Source of the DNA: PALSA-1006 sp041660815
GTDB lineage: Bacteria > Pseudomonadota > Gammaproteobacteria > Burkholderiales > Gallionellaceae
DNA length: 64,000 nt
Assembly (NCBI GenBank): GCA_041660815.1
Contig: JBAZVN010000001.1
Coordinates: 1 to 64,000 of the forward strand
Direction: 5' to 3'
The translations under genes were made by a program, and so were the position numbers. Shown here one piece after another: positions 16,623 through 25,479 of the stretch. Each line of letters begins with the position of its first letter. Position 1 is the stretch's first letter. The notes below the pieces were generated by a model. That model was not told where the DNA came from and searched no databases. It saw nothing but the letters and a program-made list of their open reading frames with translations.

Positions 16623-17468
16623 ATGTGCACAACATGCGGTTGCGGTAACGGACAAACCCTGATTGGCGGCAGGCCTCTGAAAACGGCTCATAAAACCATC
16701 AAACCTGAAAAATATATCTTTAATAATCAAAATATTGCAAATAAACCCCATTCACCCACAGAAAAAACCCTGAATGGTGTTCATGCACCGGGCATTAGCC
16801 AGTCGCGCATCATAAAAATTGAGCGGGATATTCTGTCCAAGAACGACCACTACGCGCAAGAAAATCGCGGCTATTTTCAGGCCCACGGAATTTTTGCGTT
16901 GAATCTGGTTTCCAGTCCCGGTTCGGGCAAAACCACGCTCTTGGTTAAAAGTATTAATGCCCTCAATGGCAGCCTTCCACTCGCCGTGATTGAGGGCGAC
17001 CAGCAGACTGATAACGATGCGGCGCGCATCCGTGCCACCGGCGCACCTGCCCTGCAAATCAACACCGGTAAAGGCTGTCATCTGGATGCGTACATGGTGG
17101 GTCAGGCCATGCAGCAACTGGGTTTGCAGGACAACAGCTTGCTGCTGATCGAAAATGTCGGCAACCTGGTTTGCCCCGCCAGTTTTGATTTGGGGGAGGC
17201 ACACAAAGTGGCCATTCTTTCGGTGACCGAAGGTGAAGATAAACCGCTCAAATATCCCGACATGTTCCGTGCCGCCGATTTGATGCTGCTCAACAAATGC
17301 GACTTGCTGCCTTATCTGGAATTCGATGTGAATTTAGCCGAAGCCAATGCACGGCGCGTGAATCCAAATATCAAAATCATGCGTGTTTCCGCGACCAGCG
17401 GTGAGGGGATGCAAGAATGGCTGGACTGGATAAAAGCGGGTTGCCAGGCAACCCGTTTACCCGGCTAA
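16623..17468 (+). CDS. hypB: Hydrogenase nickel incorporation GTPase HypB
   Basis: HypB is the GTPase that drives nickel insertion into [NiFe]-hydrogenase precursors. The 281-residue product opens with CTTCGCGNG, the N-terminal high-affinity nickel motif CxxCGC, then a variable stretch, and the SIMIBI G-domain from about residue 95: SSPGSGKTTLL (P-loop), EGDQQTDNDAARI, ENVGNLVCPASFDLGE with metal-binding Cys, and NKCDLLPY. There is no polyhistidine stretch, so it is not of the nickel-storing type. AAGGAAA precedes the ATG. The stop TAA directly abuts the hypF ATG. Confidence 0.97.
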   Translation: MCTTCGCGNGQTLIGGRPLKTAHKTIKPEKYIFNNQNIANKPHSPTEKTLNGVHAPGISQSRIIKIERDILSKNDHYAQENRGYFQAHGIFALNLVSSPGSGKTTLLVKSINALNGSLPLAVIEGDQQTDNDAARIRATGAPALQINTGKGCHLDAYMVGQAMQQLGLQDNSLLLIENVGNLVCPASFDLGEAHKVAILSVTEGEDKPLKYPDMFRAADLMLLNKCDLLPYLEFDVNLAEANARRVNPNIKIMRVSATSGEGMQEWLDWIKAGCQATRLPG

Positions 17469-19868
17469 ATGACCGACCTGATCCATGCTGAAATAAAAGT
17501 CACCGGCCAAGTTCAAGGCGTAGGATTCCGCCCGTTCATCTATCGCTTGGCGCAACAACTTAATTTACCGGGCTGGGTGCGCAACACCGGCGCAGGCGTG
17601 GAAATTTGCGTGGAAGGAACATCTTCCCAAATAGATCAATTACTCGATCGCATGCATAAAGAGGCACCGGCGTTAGCGAAAATCGAATCCACCTCAAAAG
17701 AAATATCATATAAAATCATAGGATTAAATGATTTCAGCATCTCCCCAAGCCAAGCAGGGAAGGCGCACACCGGCATCGTACCCGACATGGCAATCTGCGC
17801 GGAATGCCTCATCGAATTATTCAATCCCAACGACCGGCGTTATCGCCATGCCTTTATCAATTGCATTTATTGCGGGCCGCGCTTCACGCTGACGGCACGT
17901 CTGCCCTATGACCGGGCCAACACCAGCATGGCGCAGTTTACCCAGTGCCCAGATTGCCAAGCCGAATATGACACGCCAAGCACGCGGCGCTTTCATGCCC
18001 AACCCAATGCCTGCCCGAAATGCGGCCCGCAATTAAAATTACTGGATGCAGACTGGAAACCAATTCCGACTGATGATTCTGTCGCGACGACCTCACCGTT
18101 TCATAGGGTGCATTCCATGCACCATGGTGCGCAAAGCGCACCCTACGGTGAGGTTAGACTCACACATGATCCCATTACCCTCACAGCAAAAAAAATAAAA
18201 ACCGGTCAAATTGTTGCGATTAAAGGCGTGGGCGGATTTCATCTGGTCTGTGACGCGAACAATGCTGAAGCGGTGACGCGTTTGCGCAGGCGCAAACATC
18301 GCGATGAAAAACCCTTTGCAGTAATGCTGCTGAACGCCTCCTCTGCGGCGCATTATTGTGAACTCTCCGCAGCAGAAATTGCACTGCTCGAAACCGCAGA
18401 GCGTCCGATTGTGCTGCTTAATAAGTTGCCCACTTGCGACGCACAACTGCCCGGCATCGCCCCCGGCTTGTCCAGCCTGGGCGTGTTGTTACCCTACACT
18501 CCCCTGCACTATTTGCTGTTCCACGAATTACTCGGCAAACCCGCAGGAATTGATTGGCTGCGTGAAGCAACTTCGCTGGCCTTGGTCATGACCAGCGCCA
18601 ATCCCGGTGGTGAACCGCTGGTAAAAGATGACGCCGAAGCGCGAACTTCATTGGCAAATTTTGCCGATGCTTTTCTCACCCATGACCGAGAAATTTTACA
18701 TCGCTGCGACGACAGCGTGATGAAGTGGCAAGGCAGCGCACCCGCGTTTATTCGCCGCGCACGGGGCTACACACCGCGCCGAATTTTGCTGCCATTTTCC
18801 GGCCCGTCAATTCTGGCTTGCGGCGCCTGGCTAAAAAACACCATCTGCCTGACGCGGGGTAACGAAGCCTTTGTTTCGCAACATATTGGCGACCTTGATC
18901 AGGCCGCCACGCGATTGATGCTGGAAGAAACGGTACACTATTTGAGCGACATTCTGGATGTGCAAGTCGAAGCCGTTGCGCATGATTTGCATCCGGATTT
19001 TTTTAGCAGCCAGTTCGCACAAAATTACGCGCAACAAAATAATTTACCGTGCATTCCGGTACAACATCATCACGCGCATATCGCGGCGATTTGCGCGGAA
19101 CATTGTCACACCGGCGCGCTGCTGGGGCTGGCGCTGGATGGAGTGGGATTCGGCAGCGACGGCAGCGCCTGGGGGGGGGAGTTATTACACATCGAAGGCA
19201 CAACCTGCCAACGTCTGGGACACTTGGCAACCCTACCGATGCCGGGATCTGATCGCGCCGCACGTGAACCCTGGCGCATGGCAGCGGCGGTTTTATTCGG
19301 ACTTCAACGCGGTGCTGAAATCGCAACGCGCTTTCCCGCTCAAACCGCCGCCGCCAGCTTAAATGACATCCTGCAACGCGGCTTAAATTGCCCGCCCACC
19401 TCCAGCATGGGGCGCTTATTTGATGCGGCTGCCGGCTTATTGGGCGTCAGTCAAATTCAAGCGTATGAAGGTCAGGCCGCCATGCTGCTGGAAGGGTTGG
19501 CGCAACAATACGGCGCCGTACCTCACGCCACGCCGGGCTATAATTTTACTCATGAAACTTTGGATTTCTCCCCGCTGCTAAGCACGCTGGCCGATTGCCC
19601 AAACACCGGCTACGGTGCCGCCTTGCTGCATGCCACACTCGCACAGGGATTAAGCGAATGGGTATTGCGTGCGGCGGCCCAATCCAAAATTTCACATATT
19701 GCTTTAGGCGGGGGCTGCTTCTTGAATTCAATCCTGCACAACTCACTCACGCAAAAGCTGCAAGCAGGCGGTTTAAGCGTACTCAACGCCCGGCAACTGC
19801 CTCCCAACGATGCCGCAATTTCTTTGGGGCAAGCTATGGTGGCGATGCAAATAGTCGGGCAAAAGTAA
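17469..19868 (+). CDS. hypF: Carbamoyltransferase HypF
   Basis: HypF makes the thiocarbamate on HypE that becomes the cyanide ligands of the NiFe site. The 799-residue protein has an acylphosphatase domain (about 1-95; GQVQGVGFRPFIYRLAQ), two zinc-finger pairs (CAEC-CIYC, CPDC-CPKC, about 115-200), a YrdC-like domain (about 235-420; IKGVGGFHLVCDANN) and a Kae1-like domain (VQHHHAHIAA with metal-binding His, LALDGVGFGSDG, ALGGGCFLNS). It starts at the base after the hypB stop. Residues about 208-228 are encoded by a nested palindrome, an in-frame insertion in the linker between the zinc fingers and YrdC. All catalytic motifs remain, so it should be functional. hypC, hypD and hypE do not follow. 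Confidence 0.96.
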   Translation: MTDLIHAEIKVTGQVQGVGFRPFIYRLAQQLNLPGWVRNTGAGVEICVEGTSSQIDQLLDRMHKEAPALAKIESTSKEISYKIIGLNDFSISPSQAGKAHTGIVPDMAICAECLIELFNPNDRRYRHAFINCIYCGPRFTLTARLPYDRANTSMAQFTQCPDCQAEYDTPSTRRFHAQPNACPKCGPQLKLLDADWKPIPTDDSVATTSPFHRVHSMHHGAQSAPYGEVRLTHDPITLTAKKIKTGQIVAIKGVGGFHLVCDANNAEAVTRLRRRKHRDEKPFAVMLLNASSAAHYCELSAAEIALLETAERPIVLLNKLPTCDAQLPGIAPGLSSLGVLLPYTPLHYLLFHELLGKPAGIDWLREATSLALVMTSANPGGEPLVKDDAEARTSLANFADAFLTHDREILHRCDDSVMKWQGSAPAFIRRARGYTPRRILLPFSGPSILACGAWLKNTICLTRGNEAFVSQHIGDLDQAATRLMLEETVHYLSDILDVQVEAVAHDLHPDFFSSQFAQNYAQQNNLPCIPVQHHHAHIAAICAEHCHTGALLGLALDGVGFGSDGSAWGGELLHIEGTTCQRLGHLATLPMPGSDRAAREPWRMAAAVLFGLQRGAEIATRFPAQTAAASLNDILQRGLNCPPTSSMGRLFDAAAGLLGVSQIQAYEGQAAMLLEGLAQQYGAVPHATPGYNFTHETLDFSPLLSTLADCPNTGYGAALLHATLAQGLSEWVLRAAAQSKISHIALGGGCFLNSILHNSLTQKLQAGGLSVLNARQLPPNDAAISLGQAMVAMQIVGQK
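18092..18152. repeat. Nested palindromic element inserted in frame in hypF
   Basis: Outer arms CTCACCG (18092-18098) and CGGTGAG (18146-18152), inner arms AGGGTGC (18105-18111) and GCACCCT (18138-18144), plus two sub-hairpins: GGTGCAT/ATGCACC (18107-18123) and GTGCGC/GCGCAC (18127-18141). The motif of AGGGTGCGC and its complement resembles short interspersed repeats common in intergenic DNA. Here it is read as protein within an otherwise intact gene. Confidence 0.75.
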
Positions 19869-19986
19869 GCCGTTACGACGCATCCATATCGGGTGAACAC
19901 CCGCAACAAACTCCTTTTCGCGGTATTTAGCATTGGCATATAATGCGCAAAATCTGGCATTATTCAAATAACTTTACGGGAGAAAC

Positions 19987-20922
19987 ATGATGGAGAACAA
20001 ACAGCACCGGTTGGTGACTCGCAGCGATTTCGACGGCTTGGTTTGCGCGGTTTTATTGAAGCATTTGGGAATGTTGGGCGAAATTTTATTCGTGCACCCC
20101 AAAGACATGCAGGACGGAAAAATTGAAATCGGCCCGAACGATATCACGACCAATTTGCCCTATGTGGCCGGTGCGTACCTTGCTTTCGACCACCATCTCT
20201 CTGAAACCATCCGCAATACCGGCGAGCGCAGCAATCACATTATCGATCCGAATGCACCTTCCGCGGCACGCGTGGTGTATGACTACTATGGCGGACTGAA
20301 GGCATTCCCCGCCGAATGGAATGACATGATGGTTGCCGTGGATAAAGCCGATGCCGCGCAATTCTCGCGTGAAGAAGTGCTGCACCCGACAGATTGGGTA
20401 TTGCTCAATTACCTGATGGACTCCCGTACCGGCTTGGGACGCTTCCGCGACTTCCGTATTTCCAATTACAACCTGATGATGGACTTGATTGAGTACTGCA
20501 GAAATCACGATATCAGTCAGATCATGCAATTGCCGGATGTGAAAGAACGTGCTGATTTGTACTTCGCCCACGAAGAAAAGTTTATTGACCAATTAAAGCG
20601 TTGCTCGCAAGTGCATGGCAATTTGGTAATTCTGGATTTGCGCAATGAAGAAACCATTTATGCCGGCAACCGTTTTATGATTTATGCGCTGTTCCCCGAG
20701 TGCAATATTTCCATTCACGTGCTGTGGGGCGTCAAACAGCAAAATACCGTGTTTGCCACCGGCAAGTCCATTCTTAATCGCAGTTCAAAAACCAACATCG
20801 GCGAATTGATGTTGCAATATGGCGGCGGCGGTCACCAAAACGCGGGAACCTGCCAAGTAGACAATAATGCCGCAAGCGAAATTTTGAAAGAATTGACCGG
20901 AAAAATTAACGCGAAAGGTTAA
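19987..20922 (+). CDS. DHH/DHHA1 family phosphoesterase
   Basis: The 311-residue protein belongs to the DHH superfamily of metal-dependent phosphoesterases (RecJ, NrnA, GdpP relatives). It shows motif I SDFDGLVCAVLL (about 13-24), the DHH motif in FDHHLSE (about 76-82), a third acidic motif around DKADAAQF, and a C-terminal DHHA1 domain ending YGGGGHQNAGTC. Members of this size degrade short oligonucleotides or cyclic dinucleotides; the substrate cannot be told from sequence. A GGGAG site precedes the ATG; a second Met follows immediately. It stands alone between hypF and a strong bidirectional terminator. Confidence 0.87.
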   Translation: MMENKQHRLVTRSDFDGLVCAVLLKHLGMLGEILFVHPKDMQDGKIEIGPNDITTNLPYVAGAYLAFDHHLSETIRNTGERSNHIIDPNAPSAARVVYDYYGGLKAFPAEWNDMMVAVDKADAAQFSREEVLHPTDWVLLNYLMDSRTGLGRFRDFRISNYNLMMDLIEYCRNHDISQIMQLPDVKERADLYFAHEEKFIDQLKRCSQVHGNLVILDLRNEETIYAGNRFMIYALFPECNISIHVLWGVKQQNTVFATGKSILNRSSKTNIGELMLQYGGGGHQNAGTCQVDNNAASEILKELTGKINAKG

Positions 20923-20939
20923 TCCCAGGCAGCTGTCCA

Positions 20940-20987
20940 AATAATTAAGCCGCAAAACCAGCATGCTGGATTTGCGGCTTAATTATT
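20940..20987. terminator. Bidirectional terminator with a 17-bp stem
   Basis: Left arm 20940-20956 (AATAATTAAGCCGCAAA) pairs perfectly with 20971-20987, and the apex contains a further palindrome CCAGCATGCTGG (20958-20969). A/T-rich ends give a U-run in both directions. It lies between the convergent DHH gene and chemoreceptor gene. Confidence 0.88.
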
Positions 20988-21034
20988 TTCTACCCGGATA
21001 AACAATTCTTACCCTAAGCAGCATGTGAGCAATT

Positions 21035-22498
21035 TCATTTGGCCACTTCGGGGTGCTTTTCCGCAACTATTTTATCAATGGTCGTCATCACGGCAATACT
21101 TGCATCTTCCGCACTCTCCATGGCTTTAATGATCCTGTCCTGCAAAGCATCGTCACGATCCCAAGGCTTCTCCATCAGGGACACCATATCATGCACGCTG
21201 TCGTGTACTTTACTATGCGGCTCAAGTAATTTGCGGAAGGTAGGAATCTCACCAAACACTTCTTTACCCGCGCCGCTATACCATTTTCCGAGACGGCAAT
21301 TATTGTGATCCACCGCTACCGCATTTCTTACTTCCTGATTACCCGGTTCAGCAATCAGCACATAAGCGCGTTGTTTATAAATAATGTGGTCCACTTTTAC
21401 CAAAGAGGCAAAACTGAGATCTTGCGCATAACGTGCACCAGCCAAAGTGGTTACCGCAGATTCGTTAAATTGTGCAAATTTATCCTCCAAGCGACTGATA
21501 ACCCCCTGCGAAGAATTGGCAATTTCGTGCATTTCACCGGAATCCTTCTGCATTTTAGAGGCATCATCCTGCAACATGAGCATAATCTTACCGATCGATT
21601 CGGAAGCATTTTTGGTATTTTCAGCCAGTTTGCGCACTTCATCTGCCACCACGGCAAAGCCGCGTCCTGCCTCTCCTGCTCGTGCTGCCTCAATTGCCGC
21701 ATTCAAAGCCAACAAATTAGTTTGATCGGCAATCGAATTAATCAGACCGACTGCCTTGGTAATCTCGGCACTGCGCGCATTTAATTCGGTAATCGCCTCA
21801 TTGGCATGATTCACCCGCTCCACAATACCGGATAATCTTTGCACCACGTCTTTAACTGAGCTGCGACTTTCATCGGCATCCTCGCGCGTTTGGCGCGCCA
21901 ATGAAGCCAATCGCTCCATATTGTCGGTAATAACTTTCATATCCTGCTGACTGGAAAATAAATTACTCAACAATCTGTCGGTATTTAACGTGTGAATACG
22001 CGACAACATTTTTGTGCGCATGGAAGTAAGCTTTTGCTGAGCCATACCTTCAATCAAAATATTTTGATTAATAAGCCCTTTTTTAAATCCGCCATGTAAG
22101 CCAACACCCATTGCCGTACGATAAAACTTACCGTCCAGATTGGATCGAAAACTGGTTTCCTGTTCGCGGAAAAAGGTACCGAGCTGATCCAGCATGTCAT
22201 TTACGCTCCAGCCCAGTAAACTAATTTCATCTTTCTGCACTGAAACACCGGTTACGCGGTTATTAAATTTCCCCTCAGCCACCTCATCGATAACCACCTT
22301 CAATTTTGCCAGGGGCGCCAACCAGCGACGCACCAGCCATTGCCCCCCCGCCGATGCCGCAATACTGACGATCAGAAAAATGACCATGGTCAGATTTACC
22401 CCGTGCAAGACAAAACTTGTCAGAATGGTCAACAGCATGCCCAGTGAAAACGACCACAGCAGTGCCGAAAATTTAAATTGCAAGGACGAGTTCATCAT
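21035..22498 (-). CDS. Methyl-accepting chemotaxis protein without periplasmic domain, C-terminal CZB domain
   Basis: The 487-residue receptor begins with two close membrane helices (about 10-45) joined by only a few residues, then a HAMP domain (WLAPLAKLKVVIDEVAEGKF), a linker and the cytoplasmic signalling hairpin with the conserved tip DQTNLLALNAAIEAARAG. After it comes a CZB zinc-binding domain: a His in VDHIIYKQ, then DHNNCRLGKWY and PHSKVHDSVH. There is no external sensor domain; the overlapping upstream gene encodes a free Aer-type PAS protein, so together they resemble the Aer redox receptor split in two, with CZB added. I chose ATG 22498 because AAGGGG lies 7 nt upstream; it overlaps the PAS gene by 26 bp. 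Ligand or redox input is inferred. Confidence 0.93.
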   Translation of the reverse strand: MMNSSLQFKFSALLWSFSLGMLLTILTSFVLHGVNLTMVIFLIVSIAASAGGQWLVRRWLAPLAKLKVVIDEVAEGKFNNRVTGVSVQKDEISLLGWSVNDMLDQLGTFFREQETSFRSNLDGKFYRTAMGVGLHGGFKKGLINQNILIEGMAQQKLTSMRTKMLSRIHTLNTDRLLSNLFSSQQDMKVITDNMERLASLARQTREDADESRSSVKDVVQRLSGIVERVNHANEAITELNARSAEITKAVGLINSIADQTNLLALNAAIEAARAGEAGRGFAVVADEVRKLAENTKNASESIGKIMLMLQDDASKMQKDSGEMHEIANSSQGVISRLEDKFAQFNESAVTTLAGARYAQDLSFASLVKVDHIIYKQRAYVLIAEPGNQEVRNAVAVDHNNCRLGKWYSGAGKEVFGEIPTFRKLLEPHSKVHDSVHDMVSLMEKPWDRDDALQDRIIKAMESAEDASIAVMTTIDKIVAEKHPEVAK

Positions 22499-22991
22499 AG
22501 CTGAGCCCCTTATCATTTAATACATCAACTAAAATTTTGGTGGAGGCAGCAATTGCATTCGCCGCACCAGCTCGTTTTTCTGCATCGAGCATGAGACGGT
22601 AAACTTCACTCGCCGTTTTTACACCACTCGCCTTGGGTTTGCGCCGCACCGAAAAATATCCGGTAATATTGCCGGACGGATCAAAAGTAGGCGTTACGTT
22701 GGTAAACACCCAGTAAAAGCTGCCATCTTTCGCCATATTTTTAACATAGGCAAAGCACTCTTCACGACTGGATATTTTGTCCCATAACAGTTTAAATACT
22801 GCGCGGGGCATATCGGGATGACGAATAATATTATGCTGCGAGCCGATTAATTCTTGCTCGCTATACCCGGAAAACTCAATAAAAATACGGTTTCCATAGG
22901 TTATCCTTCCGGTTGTATCGGTCATCGAGACGATAAAATCATTCTCCCGCATGACTTTCTCAACCGAGGTAGGTGTAATATTTCTCTTCAT
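22473..22991 (-). CDS. Aer-type PAS domain protein
   Basis: The 172-residue protein is essentially one PAS domain: VMRENDFIVSMTDTTGRI, GYSEQELIGSQHNIIRHPDMP, SFYWVFTNVTPTF. The QHNIIRHPDMP stretch is characteristic of the FAD-binding PAS of the aerotaxis receptor Aer. A short helical tail (about 125-172) follows. There is no membrane segment or signalling domain. The start at 22991 follows GGAGGAG; an upstream extension to 23135 lacks such a site and is not PAS-like. It precedes and overlaps the chemoreceptor gene, so the two are probably made in a fixed ratio and act together. Flavin binding is inferred from similarity. Confidence 0.9.
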   Translation of the reverse strand: MKRNITPTSVEKVMRENDFIVSMTDTTGRITYGNRIFIEFSGYSEQELIGSQHNIIRHPDMPRAVFKLLWDKISSREECFAYVKNMAKDGSFYWVFTNVTPTFDPSGNITGYFSVRRKPKASGVKTASEVYRLMLDAEKRAGAANAIAASTKILVDVLNDKGLSYDELVLAI

Positions 22992-23125
22992 ATCTCCTCC
23001 AAAAATTATTTTTATATAGCCAGATTCAGCTGTTATCGGCAAAATAGTTGCATTCATTAGGATAGCTATTGAAATGTATTCTACCGCCAGTATCCGCTTG
23101 GCATAACGTCGAATAGAAAGTAAAA

Positions 23126-23800
23126 ATGACTTCATATCTCCCGCATATCACTTTGGACACCGGGCGCGCGCCGCAACACAGCATAATCTGGCTACATGGT
23201 CTGGGTGCCGACGGCGGCGACTTTGTTCCCATCGCCGAGGAAATGCAGCTGCCCGTGCCGCTACGTTATATCTTTCCGCACGCCCCCGAACAAGCCGTCA
23301 CCATCAACGGCGGCTATGTGATGCGCTCCTGGTATGACATCGTTTCAAACGACATTGGCGCGCAACAGGACGCGGCAGGCGTCAGAGCATCACAAAACGA
23401 AATCGAGAAACTGATTGCCCAAGAAGTTTCTCGCGGCATTCCTGCGGCGAATATTTTTCTTGCGGGATTCTCCCAGGGAGGGGCGGTCGTACTTCACACC
23501 GGCTTGCGTCACGCTCAACAACTGGGGGGAATCCTGGCGCTTTCCACCTACTTACCGCTGGCGGAAACACTGGCAAAGGAGGCCAGTGACGCCGCAAAAA
23601 ACATCCCGATATTCCTCGCGCACGGACGCAACGATCCGATCGTGCCGTACTCTTTGGGTAAGGCCTCTGACAACATATTGGTTCAGCAGGGATATCAAAC
23701 AGAGTGGCATGAATACGCAATGCCACATTCGGTCTGTGCGGAAGAAGTGCGGGATATTGAACACTGGCTATCCGACAAGCTTAACAACTCATTTAATTAA
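23126..23800 (+). CDS. Alpha/beta-hydrolase, phospholipase/carboxylesterase family
   Basis: The 224-residue protein matches the small carboxylesterase / acyl-protein thioesterase-like family. It has the HGLGADGGDF oxyanion region (about 24-33), nucleophile elbow GFSQGG (Ser116), catalytic Asp in HGRNDPIVP and catalytic His in MPHSVC. There is no signal peptide, so it is cytosolic. It hydrolyses short-chain esters or thioesters in characterised relatives; the natural substrate is unknown. It diverges from the PAS/chemoreceptor pair and is convergent with the PilZ-like gene, whose end lies 18 bp away. Confidence 0.92.
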   Translation: MTSYLPHITLDTGRAPQHSIIWLHGLGADGGDFVPIAEEMQLPVPLRYIFPHAPEQAVTINGGYVMRSWYDIVSNDIGAQQDAAGVRASQNEIEKLIAQEVSRGIPAANIFLAGFSQGGAVVLHTGLRHAQQLGGILALSTYLPLAETLAKEASDAAKNIPIFLAHGRNDPIVPYSLGKASDNILVQQGYQTEWHEYAMPHSVCAEEVRDIEHWLSDKLNNSFN

Positions 23801-23818
23801 CAAGATCGAACATAAATC

Positions 23819-25348
23819 CTACTCGCCGGTGTCTTGCTCCATACCTCGGTAGCGCACCAATTCGTAATCCTCTCCACTTTCGGCTACCCCCTGCGGCAGC
23901 AGTAATAATACTTTATCGCCCAACTGCATATTAAAGCTGCGGTTCGGCATAAAAACGCCCGGCTTTAATAATAGCCACACCTCGCCGCTTTTGTCATTGG
24001 GCTTATTCAAATACAGCGCCTGTGGTGCTTCCCCGCCTGCTGAAAAATCTCGCGCGTGCAGCGTCACATTGATCAACTGATTGGATAATACTTCAACACC
24101 CACATGCAACTTATTGCTTAAATCCTGACTCAAACGCCGCACGATTCCAACGCCCCAACTTTCGACGTTTTCAGGCTTACTGCCAATTAAAGAGCCAATT
24201 TTTATGCTTTCCCGGGCAGAAAGATGCGTAACGCTGCGAAAGCCACTCGCACTAATATCCTCCACTTCCCAGATATCATAATTATCATCACTAATATATT
24301 GATTATTAACGGATTTCTCTGACACTCCATTAAAGCCATTAGCGATATGCAGGTTAACCTGAATTTTTCTGCGTGGACTTCTGCGCATAGGCGCGGGCAA
24401 AATACAGCGACTCAGCAATAGTTTCGCGACCTCCAATAACAGTCCGGTGTCGTAAACAGCGCCGCCCAGATTAACTTCCTGTGGAACAACGCCTTTTTCC
24501 AAGGTCTTCACAAAATTATTGAGCGCATCTTCTGCCCCCGAGAATCCGACGTAGCGCATTCCGGGATGCGTTGTTGTTTCAAGATTGACACGCATCGGGG
24601 CGGAGGGCTGCAACAGATTAATCGCCCACTGATTTCCTTCGCCAACTTTTGTCCCCACCGTCAAATATTGACTCAAGTAGGCGATCATGCGTTCGGCCAA
24701 GTGAATCTGCACCGGCGGCAAATTGCCTGTCGCGACAGAAAACCACACGAGTGTTCCGGCAACTTCGCGTTTAAGCGTGCTATTGCCGCCAAAACCGCTA
24801 TACGGTGCAATGCTTTCATCGGCAATGTTTTGTGCTTCAGCAAAAGTATAAATTTCAGCCAGATGGTTCCACAGTGTCGGATCGATCACCGCGTAGCGCG
24901 CCGCTGCCACTTTTAAACGCAGATTGATGGCTGCAATTCCACGGGCGGCAAGCAGCGCAAAATGGGGCTTCAAGGAGGCTGCACTTTTGTCAGCATTGCG
25001 GCATAGCTGCACCACGCTAAAATAAAACTGTTCACTGTGCGCCAAATAATGACTCAATACGCCCCACACCAGATTTTCCTGAAACGTGCTGAGCGCCGGG
25101 AGGGCAAAAAAATCGCGGAGTAATTTGCGCAGATAGGGCTGTGCCGCTTCATCCAATAAACGCAGCACCGCCACCTGATGATCCGGACGAAAACCCTCCG
25201 TATTATCACCCAGCGATTCCAGCCAGCTACTGAGTTCCTGTAGCGCTTTGAATGCATCCTGTTTCGGCAGATCATCCAGCAACTTCTGAACCGATTTAAG
25301 GCTCGCCAAAGGATGATCCGACTTCTTGCCAAACAATATTTCCAACAT
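23819..25348 (-). CDS. Uncharacterised protein with a PilZ-like C-terminal region
   Basis: The 509-residue protein begins MLEILFGKKSDHPLA and is mostly alpha-helical for 300 residues, a region I do not recognise. From about residue 320 it shows an Arg-rich RRSPRRK followed after about 45 residues by EDISASGFR, matching the RxxxR and [D/N]xSxxG motifs of PilZ cyclic-di-GMP-binding domains, then beta-rich sequence. It could be a cyclic-di-GMP effector; the helical part may be the output or a partner-binding module. No membrane segment or signal peptide. It is monocistronic. The PilZ call rests on short motifs and should be taken as likely, not certain. Confidence 0.75.
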   Translation of the reverse strand: MLEILFGKKSDHPLASLKSVQKLLDDLPKQDAFKALQELSSWLESLGDNTEGFRPDHQVAVLRLLDEAAQPYLRKLLRDFFALPALSTFQENLVWGVLSHYLAHSEQFYFSVVQLCRNADKSAASLKPHFALLAARGIAAINLRLKVAAARYAVIDPTLWNHLAEIYTFAEAQNIADESIAPYSGFGGNSTLKREVAGTLVWFSVATGNLPPVQIHLAERMIAYLSQYLTVGTKVGEGNQWAINLLQPSAPMRVNLETTTHPGMRYVGFSGAEDALNNFVKTLEKGVVPQEVNLGGAVYDTGLLLEVAKLLLSRCILPAPMRRSPRRKIQVNLHIANGFNGVSEKSVNNQYISDDNYDIWEVEDISASGFRSVTHLSARESIKIGSLIGSKPENVESWGVGIVRRLSQDLSNKLHVGVEVLSNQLINVTLHARDFSAGGEAPQALYLNKPNDKSGEVWLLLKPGVFMPNRSFNMQLGDKVLLLLPQGVAESGEDYELVRYRGMEQDTGE

Positions 25349-25479
25349 ATTTTTCCCTGCCCTTGACGCAGTTACCCAGGTCGCTATATAAACATAATTT
25401 CAGGGAAAGATGAAAGCGCTGATCTTGTGTCTCTATATTTTCATAGCAATTCCGGAAAATTATTCGCCCTTATAAACAC

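Noticed and set aside
16271..20922. Complete hydrogenase cluster
   Set aside because: Only hypA, hypB and hypF are present; the following gene is a DHH phosphoesterase.
22992..23135. Longer N-terminus for the PAS protein
   Set aside because: The internal ATG at 22991 has a GGAGGAG site and begins directly before the PAS domain; the extension would collide with the divergent esterase start.
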